Notes: generated by a model from the sequence alone, not told the origin. A stretch of DNA of 40,765 bases from Pseudobdellovibrionaceae bacterium (GCA_947462815.1 CANHQR010000031.1:1-40765), one strand, 5' to 3'; shown: positions 17,101 through 26,774, counted from the stretch's first letter. Made by a program: numbers and translations.

Positions 17101-17809
17101 CAAAGAGCGCGCCTACTGCTATCTTCTGATCCCGCCGAACAAACGCCTCGATGCAGATGCGCAAGAGCGCCTCAAGGTTATTCACGAGAACACGGCCCTT
17201 GGCAGCGGGATCACCATTGCCCATCACGATCTCGAACTGCGCGGCGCTGGAAATTTGCTGGGCGAAGACCAAAGTGGTCATGTCGAAGCCGTTGGCTACG
17301 AGACTTATCTCGAATTGCTCGAAGAAACTCTGCGTGAGCTCAAGGGCGAAGAGGTCACAGAGCGCGTGGACCCCGACATCAACGTGCGGATTCCGGCTCT
17401 TATTCCCGATCAGTACATGCCTGATCTTCGCATTCGCCTAGCATGGTACCGAAGGTTCGCTTCCATTCAGACTCCCGAAGACGTGGATCAGCTCGAGGGA
17501 GAGTTGCGCGATCAGTTTGGCCGCCCACCCGAAGAGGTTCTCAATCTTCTAGGTCTCATGCTGATCCGTTCACTCTGTCGTGAGCTACACATTCGCGATC
17601 TCAGCTCTGGACCAAAGGCGATCTCGCTAGCCTTCACCGAGCATACGCCGCTGCCCCCCTCAGAGATCGTGGCTCTCGCCGCCCGTGAGAAGGGCCGAGT
17701 TGTTCTTACGCCCGATATGCGCGTGAACATCAAGCTTGAGGCTATCACTTGGCCTAAGATCTACGACGAGCTTCTCGCACTTCGGCGCCTCTGCCCCTCT
17801 CTGACCTAA
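14171..17809 (+). CDS. mfd: Transcription-repair coupling factor Mfd
   Basis: An ATP-driven translocase that removes RNA polymerase stalled at DNA lesions and recruits UvrA. Its 1212 residues run in the usual order: a UvrB-like N-terminal module (FDVSPYSGLYPNP; SVVDIFSPAHPWPLRFDLFGDQIES in part), the CarD-like RNA-polymerase-binding domain from about 546 (DRVVHMQHGIAVYEGL), RecG-like helicase domains with Walker A GDVGFGKTE near 699 and DEEQRFGV near 800, then the TRG motif region and a C-terminal UvrA-masking domain. It is slightly longer than E. coli Mfd (1148); a Pro-rich stretch near residues 370-412 accounts for some of this. The ribosome site is weak; a second ATG lies 6 bases on. Confidence 0.97.
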   Translation: MTMNPPFREAELSAEAATAIWSALQRAHDLGDFRLKVNGTASPEAIALLFAEQDRVLWPLPVLIFADSSQEEAFATAMRFFQPEAQCLSLPEFDVSPYSGLYPNPRVVARRNAWLFHLASPPPATKPSYLTATVTAIGQLCLPKKSLLNSQLKYRKSEELPSNLSETLHRLGYSNTPLVEDVGSFALRGSVVDIFSPAHPWPLRFDLFGDQIESIRHFDPQTQRSFDQDLTTAHIIPAREFILDDESRQRAANAYRRMTLDRDQLSDRDQVLQSLALGHTFPGIDFLMSLFHSEAETPLDYLTAKHLLCWVDPIGIAQTHDRHLETLQREHASNMDSAINPLPAMIYRSMDQWPRPDTSLSLEFSRLAIDDAPDTPRLNSDEVDNGKPPTPSFPSFPVVFPPPTPQSPAGAEAIQRVRNWLQSGDRVLVACGTQAQMARVTSLLDRAEIRHRAYITESAEHQLQQRVENRGNDRSGAGLLEELSPNGSEVALISRPLHESLRIPSAKLVLLRDEDFLGSKHRRRSSATSHQDTYKDVTAHLAFQDLNPGDRVVHMQHGIAVYEGLKRMQVGGIESEFLALSYKDSDKLYLPIYRIGQIQKYSGPGGEAQLDKLGGTGWAKTKIRVRHHLREIASELLRLYAMRSQTQRLPFPHDEKADAEFEAFEATFPYDETDDQLKAIEAILHDLSSEKPMDRLVCGDVGFGKTEVAMRATFKAIQGKRQVAVLAPTTVLSFQHFETFTRRFKDWPVVIRALNRFVPPQQARQTLQDLKEGRVDILIGTHRLLSKDVAFKNLGLLVIDEEQRFGVGHKERIRKLRIGVDTLTLSATPIPRTLNMSLVGIRDLSLINTPPSDRLPTRTFVCKFDEETVRRGILNEIHRGGQVFYLHNRVQSIYSVADELRKLVPEARIRVGHGQMQEHELEETMLAFFNHEIDVLLSTTIIESGIDNPRANTMFIDQAHTFGLSQLYQLRGRVGRSKERAYCYLLIPPNKRLDADAQERLKVIHENTALGSGITIAHHDLELRGAGNLLGEDQSGHVEAVGYETYLELLEETLRELKGEEVTERVDPDINVRIPALIPDQYMPDLRIRLAWYRRFASIQTPEDVDQLEGELRDQFGRPPEEVLNLLGLMLIRSLCRELHIRDLSSGPKAISLAFTEHTPLPPSEIVALAAREKGRVVLTPDMRVNIKLEAITWPKIYDELLALRRLCPSLT

Positions 17810-17876
17810 GTTCAGTTTCGGTCGAGCCCGACTACGGTGCCCAGCCCGCGCCACCAGAGCCTATTAAAATATGTGA

Positions 17877-19616
17877 ATGAGGCTGCAGAAGGCGGCGCGC
17901 TATCTTGGAGTGCTTGCGATCTCATTGATTTGGGGACAAGCCGAACTCTATGCGCGAGAAGCAAAGCAAGAAACAAAGTTGGATGGTCTCGAGAGTCGGC
18001 TCGGGCAGCTGCTCATGTTGGGCTTTATTGGAAGTGAATGTACGCCCCAGCTTCAGAAGTTGATTCGCACCAACAAACCCAGTTCGCTGATTTTGTTTTC
18101 TCGGAACATTAAGACGCCGCGCCAAACACTGAAGATGCTGGAGTGCGCCCAAGCGACGGCCAAGAAGGCGGGGATCCCGCCCCTTCTGATCGCCGTGGAC
18201 CAAGAAGGCGGCAATGTCATTCGCATTAAACAAACTCCACCTATGCCGAGCGCGCTCGCCCTAGCGCGCACTCAAGATCCAGAGTTTGCACGGCGAATCG
18301 CCTATGCGACAGGTCAGTTGATGCGGGCCCTTGGTATCAACACCAATCTCGCTCCTGTGGTCGACGTCTCCGATCCTGAAACCGACGAGTTCATTGGTAC
18401 GCGCTCATATGGAGGCTCACCCGAGACCGTCGCCCGCTTCGCGGTAGCGTTCGCCCAAGGGCTCCAACAAGCTCAAATTCTTCCGGTCGCCAAACACTTT
18501 CCAGGCCACGGAGACGCTTCCGGTGATTCGCATCTCGGTTTCGCCGAGAATCAGTCCACACTCGAGCAATTGAAAGCTCGCGATCTACAGCCATACGCCC
18601 AGCTGCAAGAGAAGCTCACTCAACCCTGGGCGGTTATGCTGGCCCATGTGGCTTTCCCAAAAGTCGATCCCAGCAAACGGCCCGCAAGCTTCTCCACCAA
18701 ACTTGTCCAGGATTTGCTTCGCAAAGATCTGCGCCTCCCTGGGCTTGTGATTACTGATGACATTCAAATGTTGGGCGCGTCGAAGACCTTGAGCTTAGGC
18801 GAGCGCGCTGTCGAGGCACTGAAGGCCGGCTCAGACCTTGTCATGGTCTCCTATGCGCCCAAGGCCCAACTTGATATCATCACGGCCATACGACGCGCCC
18901 TTCAAAGCGGCGAGCTCTCTCGCGAGCGTGTTCGTGAAGCACTTGGTCGCATCGAGGCCGCTCAGGCCGTGTATGCTCAGGCCGTGCCGCGACCCAAAGA
19001 GCAACCCGAGCAAGTGCTTCGGCTCGCCCTTAAAAATCCGGAATTTCAACTCATCAGCGATGGAGTTCTACAAACGCTACTTCGCCAACATCAAAGCGGT
19101 CGGTCGCCCGCCACATCTCGCTGGATCGAGCTTCAGTCCCATGATCCGATCTTCGTTCTGACTCCCCGAACCCTCTTTGCGGACCAAGTGAGGCGCGGCT
19201 TTAAGGCTCGTGGGAGTCAGCGAAACATTAGATTTCTCAGACTGGACGCAACCCAACGTGCGACGAACTTGCGATCGTTTCGCGCCTCTCCCGAGTCACC
19301 CATAATTGTCTATGCCTCTGGAAAGGGGCCAGCGGCAGAGCTCAAAAACTATCCCGAGGAATTTCGAGCTCGGATGCGAGTCATCAATGTCGAGTCGCGC
19401 GCAGCCCTCAAGGGGGTCCGCGACTTCTTTGAAATCATCGAAGTGAATTATCGCCATCCGCAGCTTGGCGAGTTGATCGCCAGCCACTTCATCGAGCCGA
19501 CACGCGCTGAAGCTTCAACGCCGGTACGCCTAGAAAACTCGCGGAGATCTCTAGCAAACGTCCCGAACCAAGGCGAAGGCCCATCGGCATCGCGACCGTC
19601 GCCAACCTCTCCGTAA
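17877..19616 (+). CDS. Exported glycoside hydrolase family 3 protein (NagZ-like), with C-terminal extension
   Basis: The 579-residue protein begins with a signal peptide (hydrophobic residues 8-20; cleavage likely near 26), followed by a GH3 catalytic domain to about residue 350. Motifs are ILFSRN, AVDQEGG (108-112), KHFPGHG (206-212), the GDSH loop with the NagZ-type Asp217/His219 dyad, and VITDD with nucleophile D294. NagZ removes N-acetylglucosamine from muropeptides. Here an exported location suggests action on peptidoglycan fragments or other beta-N-acetylglucosaminides in the periplasm or outside. About 230 residues follow the barrel, reminiscent of GH3 second domains but unidentified. 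The ribosome site is poor; TAAAAT at 17865-17870 would place transcription start at the ATG. It follows mfd by 67 bases and its 3' end overlaps a convergent ORF. Confidence 0.9.
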   Translation: MRLQKAARYLGVLAISLIWGQAELYAREAKQETKLDGLESRLGQLLMLGFIGSECTPQLQKLIRTNKPSSLILFSRNIKTPRQTLKMLECAQATAKKAGIPPLLIAVDQEGGNVIRIKQTPPMPSALALARTQDPEFARRIAYATGQLMRALGINTNLAPVVDVSDPETDEFIGTRSYGGSPETVARFAVAFAQGLQQAQILPVAKHFPGHGDASGDSHLGFAENQSTLEQLKARDLQPYAQLQEKLTQPWAVMLAHVAFPKVDPSKRPASFSTKLVQDLLRKDLRLPGLVITDDIQMLGASKTLSLGERAVEALKAGSDLVMVSYAPKAQLDIITAIRRALQSGELSRERVREALGRIEAAQAVYAQAVPRPKEQPEQVLRLALKNPEFQLISDGVLQTLLRQHQSGRSPATSRWIELQSHDPIFVLTPRTLFADQVRRGFKARGSQRNIRFLRLDATQRATNLRSFRASPESPIIVYASGKGPAAELKNYPEEFRARMRVINVESRAALKGVRDFFEIIEVNYRHPQLGELIASHFIEPTRAEASTPVRLENSRRSLANVPNQGEGPSASRPSPTSP

Positions 19617-20100
19617 ATTCCGCTTGAGCCAAGTCCTCAGAACCTGGCCAACTCTCCCATCCTAATCGAGCTTTGGATTCGGAGTCTCGGCGAACAACGA
19701 CCATCTTTGTCTGAAGGTCCTCGTTGGATTTCCCGAGAAACTGCGTGGGGAAGGCGAAACACTCGCCTTCCGAGCCCCAAGAAAGTTCTATCGCTCTCCA
19801 TATCTCCGTAGGTGCCCATAGGGGCGAGGACCAACTCCGCTCGGCCTTCTCCTCACCCGCTCTCCAAATCGCCTTGAGCGCCTCACCCTGCCGATGAGTC
19901 TCTAGGCTCGAACGATGATGCTTGATCTGCGAAGCCAGCAGGCCCCCCGTCACCTCATAGCGAAGATGACTTTCCACTTCGCGATGTGACCCGACCCGCA
20001 CATCCAGTTCGACATGGGCTCGAAGCATCCATTGATCGATTTCAAAAATAGAAAAGCCCGAGGTCAAATACTCCTCGGGCTTTTGCTGAATCAGGCGCAT
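19489..20100 (-). CDS. Hypothetical protein downstream of atpC
   Basis: A possible 203-residue protein that I do not recognise. In favour: ATG 20100 lies 7 bases past the atpC stop with a GAGG site 5 bases upstream, and codon use on this strand looks like that of the neighbours. The sequence has alternating hydrophobic and charged strands (YEVTGGLLASQIKHHRSSLE, FAFPTQFLG, KMVVVRRDSE) and no signal peptide or cysteine pair, suggesting a beta-rich soluble protein. Against: a strong terminator sits inside its first 17 codons, and its last 128 bases overlap the end of the convergent GH3 gene. A shorter start (M25, at 20028) would put it past the terminator but without an evident promoter. If it is real, its expression probably depends on read-through. 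Confidence 0.5.
   Translation of the reverse strand: MRLIQQKPEEYLTSGFSIFEIDQWMLRAHVELDVRVGSHREVESHLRYEVTGGLLASQIKHHRSSLETHRQGEALKAIWRAGEEKAERSWSSPLWAPTEIWRAIELSWGSEGECFAFPTQFLGKSNEDLQTKMVVVRRDSESKARLGWESWPGSEDLAQAEFTERLATVAMPMGLRLGSGRLLEISASFLGVPALKLQRVSAR
20052..20084. terminator. Strong bidirectional intrinsic terminator after atpC
   Basis: AAAAGCCCGAGG (20052-20063) pairs perfectly with CCTCGGGCTTTT (20073-20084): a 12-bp stem with a 9-base loop, GC-rich core and A/U flanks on both sides. It begins 24 bases past the atpC stop and would end the atp operon on the minus strand. It could also stop plus-strand transcription coming from the GH3 gene. Confidence 0.88.
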
Positions 20101-20107
20101 GCCATCC

Positions 20108-20536
20108 TCAATGTGTCGAGTCCGTACCCTTCACGAGTGTACGACGAAGCTCGGCACGGGCTTGCTTGCGGCGATACTTTTCCAAGCTCTCCGGATCCAA
20201 TTCACCAGAATCGATACGGTCTTGAGCCAGTTTCCAAGCTGCGAGGGCTCGATCTGCATCAATCTCATCCGGACGTTCTGCCGTCTCCGCCAAAACATTC
20301 ACACCAAAGGCGTTCACTTGGCAGTAGCCCCAGCTTACCGCGACGATCTTGAGCGTTTGGCTGCCCTTTTCGCGATACTTCAACACACCCGTCTCAAGCA
20401 AAGTCATGAGAGGAGCATGCCCGGGCAAAATATTGAGCTCCCCCCGATGGCCAGGAACAAACACCTCATCGACCACAAGGTCGACGAGCAGCTTTTTCTC
20501 TGGCGTCACAAGCGTCAGCTTCAGCGCATCAGCCAT
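20108..20536 (-). CDS. atpC: ATP synthase F1 subunit epsilon
   Basis: The epsilon subunit of the F1 central stalk couples rotation to catalysis and can inhibit ATP hydrolysis. The 142-residue protein has the N-terminal beta-sandwich (LTLVTPEKKLLVDLVVDEVFVPG; GELNILPGHAPLMTLLETGVL) and a C-terminal helical hairpin rich in Ala, Glu and Arg. AAGGAG lies 7 bases before ATG 20536, eleven bases past atpD. It is the last subunit gene of the operon and is followed by the terminator at 20052-20084. Confidence 0.97.
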   Translation of the reverse strand: MADALKLTLVTPEKKLLVDLVVDEVFVPGHRGELNILPGHAPLMTLLETGVLKYREKGSQTLKIVAVSWGYCQVNAFGVNVLAETAERPDEIDADRALAAWKLAQDRIDSGELDPESLEKYRRKQARAELRRTLVKGTDSTH

Positions 20537-20547
20537 GGGTCAACTCC

Positions 20548-21957
<1,410 letters not shown>

Positions 21958-22839
21958 TCAGGCTTTCAAAGCTTCCGCACCGCTCGTGATCTCGATCAAC
22001 TCGGTCGTGATCGCAGCTTGGCGGGCCTTGTTGTAAGTCAAAGTTAAACTCTTAATCATTTCACCGGCGTTCTTGGTCGCATTCTCCATGGACGTCATGC
22101 GCGCGCCGTGTTCGGCGGCAACAGACTCAGAGAGACAGCGGTACACCTGCACATTGAAGTGCTTCACGATCAGCTGCTCGATGAACTCTTCCGGCGAGGG
22201 TTCAAAGATCATATCAGCAGGAAATCCGCCTTCGCCTTTACCAAGAGTTGCTGCGGCATCGATATCGATGGGCAACATCGTTTCGGCGACGACGGTTTGC
22301 TGAATAGCAGACTTGAATTCATTATAGATGAAGCGAACCTCATCATATTCGCCAGACTTGTACTGATTCATGACATTCTCGGCGATTTTGGCGGCCATCT
22401 CATACGAAATGTCCTTCGCCATATTGAGAATGGTGTCGATTCCGACGATGCCGCGCCGACGGAAGTAGTCAGCACCCCGACGGCCAATCAACAGGAAGTC
22501 GATTTTCTCGTACTTGTCTTTGTTCGCCTTAAGATAGCGCTCGGCGAACTTCGAAACGTTGGTATTAAATGCGCCGCAAAGACCGCGGTCACTCGTGATG
22601 ACCACCACTAAGACCTTTTTCGGATCATCCGAGCGAGTCAAAAGCGCGTGTTCAATCTTCTTCGTGAGGGCGATATCCGCAATCATACCCAACAAAGTGT
22701 GGGCATAAGGACGCATATTCACGATGTTCTGCTGGGCACGGCGGAGCTTAGCCGCCGAGACCATCTTCATCGCTTTGGTGATCTGCTGCGTATTCTTCGT
22801 CGAGTCGATACGCAGCCGAATGTCCTTCAAGCTTGGCAT
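21958..22839 (-). CDS. atpG: ATP synthase F1 subunit gamma
   Basis: The rotating central-stalk subunit. The 293-residue protein has the two terminal coiled-coil helices: MPSLKDIRLRIDSTKNTQQITKAM at the start, and MTSMENATKNAGEMIKSL with LTYNKARQAAITTELIEI at the end. In between lie TSDRGLCGAFNTN and a Rossmann-like core. AAGGA lies 8 bases before ATG 22839, eleven bases after the atpA stop; the stop overlaps the atpD ribosome site. Confidence 0.97.
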   Translation of the reverse strand: MPSLKDIRLRIDSTKNTQQITKAMKMVSAAKLRRAQQNIVNMRPYAHTLLGMIADIALTKKIEHALLTRSDDPKKVLVVVITSDRGLCGAFNTNVSKFAERYLKANKDKYEKIDFLLIGRRGADYFRRRGIVGIDTILNMAKDISYEMAAKIAENVMNQYKSGEYDEVRFIYNEFKSAIQQTVVAETMLPIDIDAAATLGKGEGGFPADMIFEPSPEEFIEQLIVKHFNVQVYRCLSESVAAEHGARMTSMENATKNAGEMIKSLTLTYNKARQAAITTELIEITSGAEALKA

Positions 22840-22850
22840 TTGCCCAATCC

Positions 22851-24371
22851 TTACTTCTTAGAGGGCTCAAAGACTGCTTTGAACTCCGTCAGAGCTTCGT
22901 CCAATTGCTTCTTCAGCGGCTTCACAGTCTTTTGCTTGTTCAATTCGTCCATCAACGACTTGTACTTCTGGTTCATGAACTCCGACAGTTCGCGCTCAAA
23001 GCGACGAACATCGAATTCGCCAATGTCATCCAAGTAGCCGTTAGTTGCCGCGTAGATGGTCACCACCTGATCGATCACGCCGTAGGGGCTGTACTGAGCC
23101 TGCTTGAGCAATTCCACAAGGCGGCGTCCGCGAGCCAGCTGCTGTTGCGATGTCTTGTCGAGGTCCGACGCAAACGCAGCAAATGCCTCGAGGGCGCGGA
23201 ACTGAGCCAGTTCAAGCTTCAACGTACCCGCGACTTCTTTCATCGCCTTGATTTGCGCTGCTCCACCGACGCGAGAGACTGACTTACCAACGTTCACGGC
23301 GGGACGGATACCTTTGTAGAACAAGTCGGCTTCCAAGAAGATTTGGCCATCCGTGATCGAGATCACGTTCGTCGGAATGTAAGCCGAGATGTCACCGGCT
23401 TGAGTTTCAATGATCGGAAGGGCCGTGAGTGAACCGCCGCCCTGATCCTTCGACATTTTAGCGGCTCGCTCGAGCAATCGCGAGTGGAGATAAAACACGT
23501 CGCCGGGATAAGCTTCGCGGCCTGGAGGACGTCGCAGAAGCAGCGAAAGCTGACGATAGGCCTGGGCCTGCTTTGTCAAATCGTCGTAGATAATCAGGGC
23601 ATGACGGCCGGTATCGCGGAAATATTCCGCCATAGCGCAACCCGCGTAGGGCGCCAAAAACTGAAGCGGAGCTGGATCAGAGGAGGTTGCCGCGATGACT
23701 GTCGTGTATTCCATCGCGCCGGCGGCACGAAGGCGCTCAACAACTTGAGCCACTGTGGATCGCTTCTGGCCGATCGCCACGTAGAAGCAGTGAACGTTCT
23801 GGCCCTTTTGGTTTATGATGGTGTCGAGAGCGATGGTCGTCTTGCCGGTCTGTCGGTCGCCGATGATCAATTCGCGCTGCCCTCGACCGATCGGGATCAT
23901 CGAGTCAATCGCCTTGATGCCCGTTTGTAGAGGCTCGTGAACAGACTGACGATAAACGATACCCGGAGCTTTCAGTTCCACGACGCGGGAGTGCTCACTC
24001 TTGAGCGGGCCACGTCCGTCAATGGCCTGGCCGAGTGCGTTCACGACGCGGCCGAGGAGGGCTTCGCCGACCGGCACCTGAACGATTTTCTTTGTTCGCT
24101 TTACGGTATCGCCTTCCTTAATGCCTCGGTCTTCACCGAAGATCACAACGCCAACCGAATCGTTCTCGAGGTTCAAGACCATGCCGAGGGTCTCGCCGGG
24201 GAATTCGACCAGTTCGCCCGCCATTGCGGTTTCGAGGCCGTAGACACGCGCCACGCCGTCACCGACGGAGAGAACGGTGCCCGTCTCGCTCATCTCAACA
24301 GACTTCGAGTAGCCTTTGATTTGCTCTTTGAGAATCTTGCTGATCTCGTCAGCGCGAATTTGCAATTCCAT
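22851..24371 (-). CDS. atpA: ATP synthase F1 subunit alpha
   Basis: The non-catalytic nucleotide-binding subunit of F1, 506 residues as usual. It shows the beta-barrel segment [20 protein letters not shown], Walker [40 protein letters not shown]-type region and the signature [20 protein letters not shown] 24371 lies 2 bases after the atpH stop, so translation is probably coupled. It binds delta at the top of F1 and forms the hexamer with beta. Confidence 0.98.
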   Translation of the reverse strand: MELQIRADEISKILKEQIKGYSKSVEMSETGTVLSVGDGVARVYGLETAMAGELVEFPGETLGMVLNLENDSVGVVIFGEDRGIKEGDTVKRTKKIVQVPVGEALLGRVVNALGQAIDGRGPLKSEHSRVVELKAPGIVYRQSVHEPLQTGIKAIDSMIPIGRGQRELIIGDRQTGKTTIALDTIINQKGQNVHCFYVAIGQKRSTVAQVVERLRAAGAMEYTTVIAATSSDPAPLQFLAPYAGCAMAEYFRDTGRHALIIYDDLTKQAQAYRQLSLLLRRPPGREAYPGDVFYLHSRLLERAAKMSKDQGGGSLTALPIIETQAGDISAYIPTNVISITDGQIFLEADLFYKGIRPAVNVGKSVSRVGGAAQIKAMKEVAGTLKLELAQFRALEAFAAFASDLDKTSQQQLARGRRLVELLKQAQYSPYGVIDQVVTIYAATNGYLDDIGEFDVRRFERELSEFMNQKYKSLMDELNKQKTVKPLKKQLDEALTEFKAVFEPSKK

Positions 24372-24373
24372 GG

Positions 24374-24919
24374 TTAGACCATTCTCCTGTTCAATTCCTC
24401 AGACAAACGTTTCAAATGCGAGGCCACCGAATCATCAAAGGTGTAGCTGCCTACCTGAGCAACCAAACCGCCGATTACAGATGGATCAACTTTATAATTC
24501 AGAATCACTTTCGTCGCGAGAACACGCTCAATACTCTGTTCGAGCTGTTGACGTTCCGCCGGGCCGAGTGCTGTCGCCGAGCGGACCACGCCTCGCGACA
24601 CGTTGTGAGCGGCGTCGAGCTCCGCCTGAAAAGCTTCGACAACCGCCTCGAAAATGCCGAGGCGGTTCTTACCCGCCAGAAGCTGGAGAAACTGAAAGAC
24701 TTCTTTGGATAGGCCTTTTTGATCCATGGCCGTCTTGATTGCCGCCACCTTGTTGTCCGCAGAGACAAGCGGAGAATTGGCAAACTCAAGCACCTCGGGT
24801 TGTTGAAAAATCGGCACCAAAGCACGCAGATCCGACAAGACTTGTTCTTGTACGCGGTGATCGACGGCGAGCTCAAAAAGAGCTTTGGCGTAGCGCTTGG
24901 CCAGCGTTGTGGGTCTCAC
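24374..24919 (-). CDS. atpH: ATP synthase F1 subunit delta
   Basis: The peripheral-stalk subunit that joins alpha to the b/b' dimer. The 181-residue protein begins [15 protein letters not shown], the family's first helix, and has a C-terminal domain with [19 protein letters not shown] and the ending [15 protein letters not shown] preceding [11 protein letters not shown]. The start is GTG at 24919, in a GTGA overlap with the atpF stop. Confidence 0.96.
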   Translation of the reverse strand: MRPTTLAKRYAKALFELAVDHRVQEQVLSDLRALVPIFQQPEVLEFANSPLVSADNKVAAIKTAMDQKGLSKEVFQFLQLLAGKNRLGIFEAVVEAFQAELDAAHNVSRGVVRSATALGPAERQQLEQSIERVLATKVILNYKVDPSVIGGLVAQVGSYTFDDSVASHLKRLSEELNRRMV

Positions 24920-25500
24920 TGATTCACCACCTGAATTTTCTCGACGAATTCTGTTTGAAGACGTTTTTGATCTTGTTCCTGAATCTTGTCGGCCAGGATT
25001 TTTGTTGCGAGCTGCACCGACTGAGAAAGCATCTCTTGGCGAAGCGCAAACTTGGCTCTTTCCAATTCGATCTGCGCGGTTCTCTGTGCCTCAGCGCGGA
25101 GCTTTTCACTCAGCTCACGCGCCTCGACAAGGACGCGCTGGCGCAGAGCTTCAGCTTCTGCACGAGCTTCCGCGATGGACTGAGCACTCGTGGATTCAAG
25201 CTTTGTGAGGCGTTCCTGAATCTCGCGACGCTTGCTTTCGGCCTCATGCTTTTGGGCTTCGGCGCGCTTGAGGGCCGAATTGTAGTTCTCAACTCGTCCT
25301 TCAAAGAAGCTGCGAACTGGTTTTCGAAGCAGGTAAAACAGCAACGCGACATACAGTCCAAAGTTCACAACCTGAAGCCAGAGAACAGTTGGGATTCCGT
25401 CGTGGTGCTCACCGCCGGCGGCGGCCAGAGCCGTTAACGCCAGCGGAAGAGTCAACAACAACACAAGACCAACAACAGGAAGAGCGCGAGTGATTTTCAC
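24916..25500 (-). CDS. atpF: ATP synthase Fo subunit b
   Basis: The membrane-anchored peripheral stalk subunit, 194 residues. It has two hydrophobic segments: residues 6-28, signal-peptide-like and ending in LTALAAA, and the true anchor around 42-60 (WLQVVNFGLYVALLFYLLRKP). A long charged coiled coil from about 65 follows. Its GTG start overlaps the b' stop (GTGA). The extra N-terminal hydrophobic segment is known in deltaproteobacterial-type b subunits and may be cleaved. It probably pairs with the b' protein next door. Confidence 0.94.
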   Translation of the reverse strand: MKITRALPVVGLVLLLTLPLALTALAAAGGEHHDGIPTVLWLQVVNFGLYVALLFYLLRKPVRSFFEGRVENYNSALKRAEAQKHEAESKRREIQERLTKLESTSAQSIAEARAEAEALRQRVLVEARELSEKLRAEAQRTAQIELERAKFALRQEMLSQSVQLATKILADKIQEQDQKRLQTEFVEKIQVVNQ

Positions 25501-25943
25501 AGCGAAATCTCCTTGCCTGCCATTTTGCTAGCAATCGTCGCCGTGACAGTTGGCACCTCAGCCACAAGGGACTGTTGGGCCTTCGCCATCTCGCGAGCAA
25601 TTTGTTGACGAGACTTCTCGATCTCTTGGGCCGCTTCTTGGCGTGCTGTCGCGACCATCTGATCGTAGGCACGCATCGCCTCAGAGCGACTTTTGTCGTA
25701 TTCGCCGCGAATCGTGCCAGAAATCTGTTTCGCCTTGGTTTCGAACTCGGCCTGAATTTGGGCCGCCTCATCGAGAAGTCTCGAAGCGTTCTCTTCGCTT
25801 CCAACAGTTCGAGCTTCCCGCTCCTTCAAGGCCGACATGTACGGCTTGAAGACAAGCTGGGAAAGAGCCAGATATGCGACAAAGAAGCATGCCATGTGTG
25901 CGAAGAGCATGCTGTTAATGCCAAGCTGGGTTAGCAGTTCCAT
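25497..25943 (-). CDS. atpF': ATP synthase Fo subunit b' (second b-type subunit)
   Basis: The first gene of the atp cluster here: 148 residues with one N-terminal membrane anchor (SMLFAHMACFFVAYLALSQLVF, about 11-32), the PYMSALKERE turn and a long Glu/Lys/Ala coiled coil. It is a distinct paralogue of the following b subunit, so the stalk is probably a heterodimer as in cyanobacteria and many proteobacteria outside the gamma group. The ribosome site before ATG 25943 is weak. Subunit a and c genes, which usually precede b, are absent; upstream lies a bactofilin gene. Confidence 0.92.
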   Translation of the reverse strand: MELLTQLGINSMLFAHMACFFVAYLALSQLVFKPYMSALKEREARTVGSEENASRLLDEAAQIQAEFETKAKQISGTIRGEYDKSRSEAMRAYDQMVATARQEAAQEIEKSRQQIAREMAKAQQSLVAEVPTVTATIASKMAGKEISL

Positions 25944-26019
25944 CGGCGATGTCCCACCCGCGCTAAGGCACGAGCTACCTCATTGCACATCACCGCTAGA
26001 CTTCGATTTCGATCTCGGC

Positions 26020-26057
26020 GTGGGCCGAAGCCCACAATGGCATGGGGCTACGCCCAC
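26020..26057 (-). promoter_or_regulatory. Possible alternative-hairpin leader before the atp genes
   Basis: Read on the minus strand, GTGGGC (26057-26052) comes first, then GTGGGC (26035-26030), TTCG and GCCCAC (26025-26020). The second and third form a perfect stem closed by a C(UUCG)G tetraloop, an unusually stable RNA fold; the first copy could compete for the same partner. It lies about 80-115 bases before the atpF' start. No U-tract follows, so it is not a simple terminator. A regulatory role is inference. Confidence 0.3.
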
Positions 26058-26198
26058 AGCATTTTCACAAATTCGCCTGAGCGGCGTTTATGCGACGAAA
26101 ATCTCAACCGATTTCGCAGCGGCCCGATGCACAAAGATGCAAAAAGTCGTGCGTGTTCAATTAGGTGTCGGGGAGTTAGCACCTGAGTCGGAAGAGGG

Positions 26199-26723
26199 TC
26201 AAGGGTTTTGCCTTGAGGGTTCAACGGTTGGCGACGGAGATCGACGCACTTTGACCTCAGTACCCACGGGATCCGGCATGCGAGATGCGCCTTCAAAGGT
26301 TACGCCCTCATCGATTCGCAAGCTCGGTGTGGTGACGCTGCCTTTGAAACTCGCAGGTGGATGCATAATGACGCGGCGTCGTGCGCTCATGTTGCCTTCA
26401 AAGTGGCCGGAAATCACGACGACGTCGGCCTCGACGTCCGCAAAAACGCGGGCGCCAGGATGAATCACAAGTGTATCTTGGGTGAAGATTTCGCCATAAA
26501 ATTCTCCACCAATTCGAACCACGCCCTCAAAGGTCAATTTGCCTTCGAATCGGGCACCTCGATCGAGCAGCCCAGTGACCCGAGTATCAGCTAAGCTCGG
26601 TTCTTCCTGGAAGGGTGGAAAAATTCGCGGCCCCCGACGGCCCGGCGCAGGTAGACGATCCAACGAACCCGCCGAAAGATCGGCCGACTCCTGCCCGGTG
26701 GATGGGGGCGACTTTTGCGACAT
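26199..26723 (-). CDS. Bactofilin (polymer-forming cytoskeletal protein)
   Basis: Bactofilins form membrane-associated filaments from a right-handed beta-helix without nucleotides. In this 174-residue protein the core spans about 50-150 (LLDRGARFEGKLTFEGVVRIGGEF, GEIFTQDTLVIHPGARVFADVEADVVVISGHFEG in part), with the repeating G-x-hydrophobic pattern. Both termini are Pro-rich and disordered. GAGGAG lies 8 bases before ATG 26723. It lies 51 bases after parB on the same strand, so it is probably in the parAB operon. Bactofilins in Myxococcus organise ParABS zones, which makes a segregation role plausible here. Confidence 0.92.
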   Translation of the reverse strand: MSQKSPPSTGQESADLSAGSLDRLPAPGRRGPRIFPPFQEEPSLADTRVTGLLDRGARFEGKLTFEGVVRIGGEFYGEIFTQDTLVIHPGARVFADVEADVVVISGHFEGNMSARRRVIMHPPASFKGSVTTPSLRIDEGVTFEGASRMPDPVGTEVKVRRSPSPTVEPSRQNP

Positions 26724-26774
26724 GGTCTGACTCCTCGATCGCAGGGTTGCAGTGGGCTCAGGCTAAGCTGAGCC

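Noticed and set aside
25837-26463. 208-codon plus-strand frame across the bactofilin-atpF' gap
   Set aside because: Antisense to two conserved genes at both ends, without a ribosome site or recognisable features.
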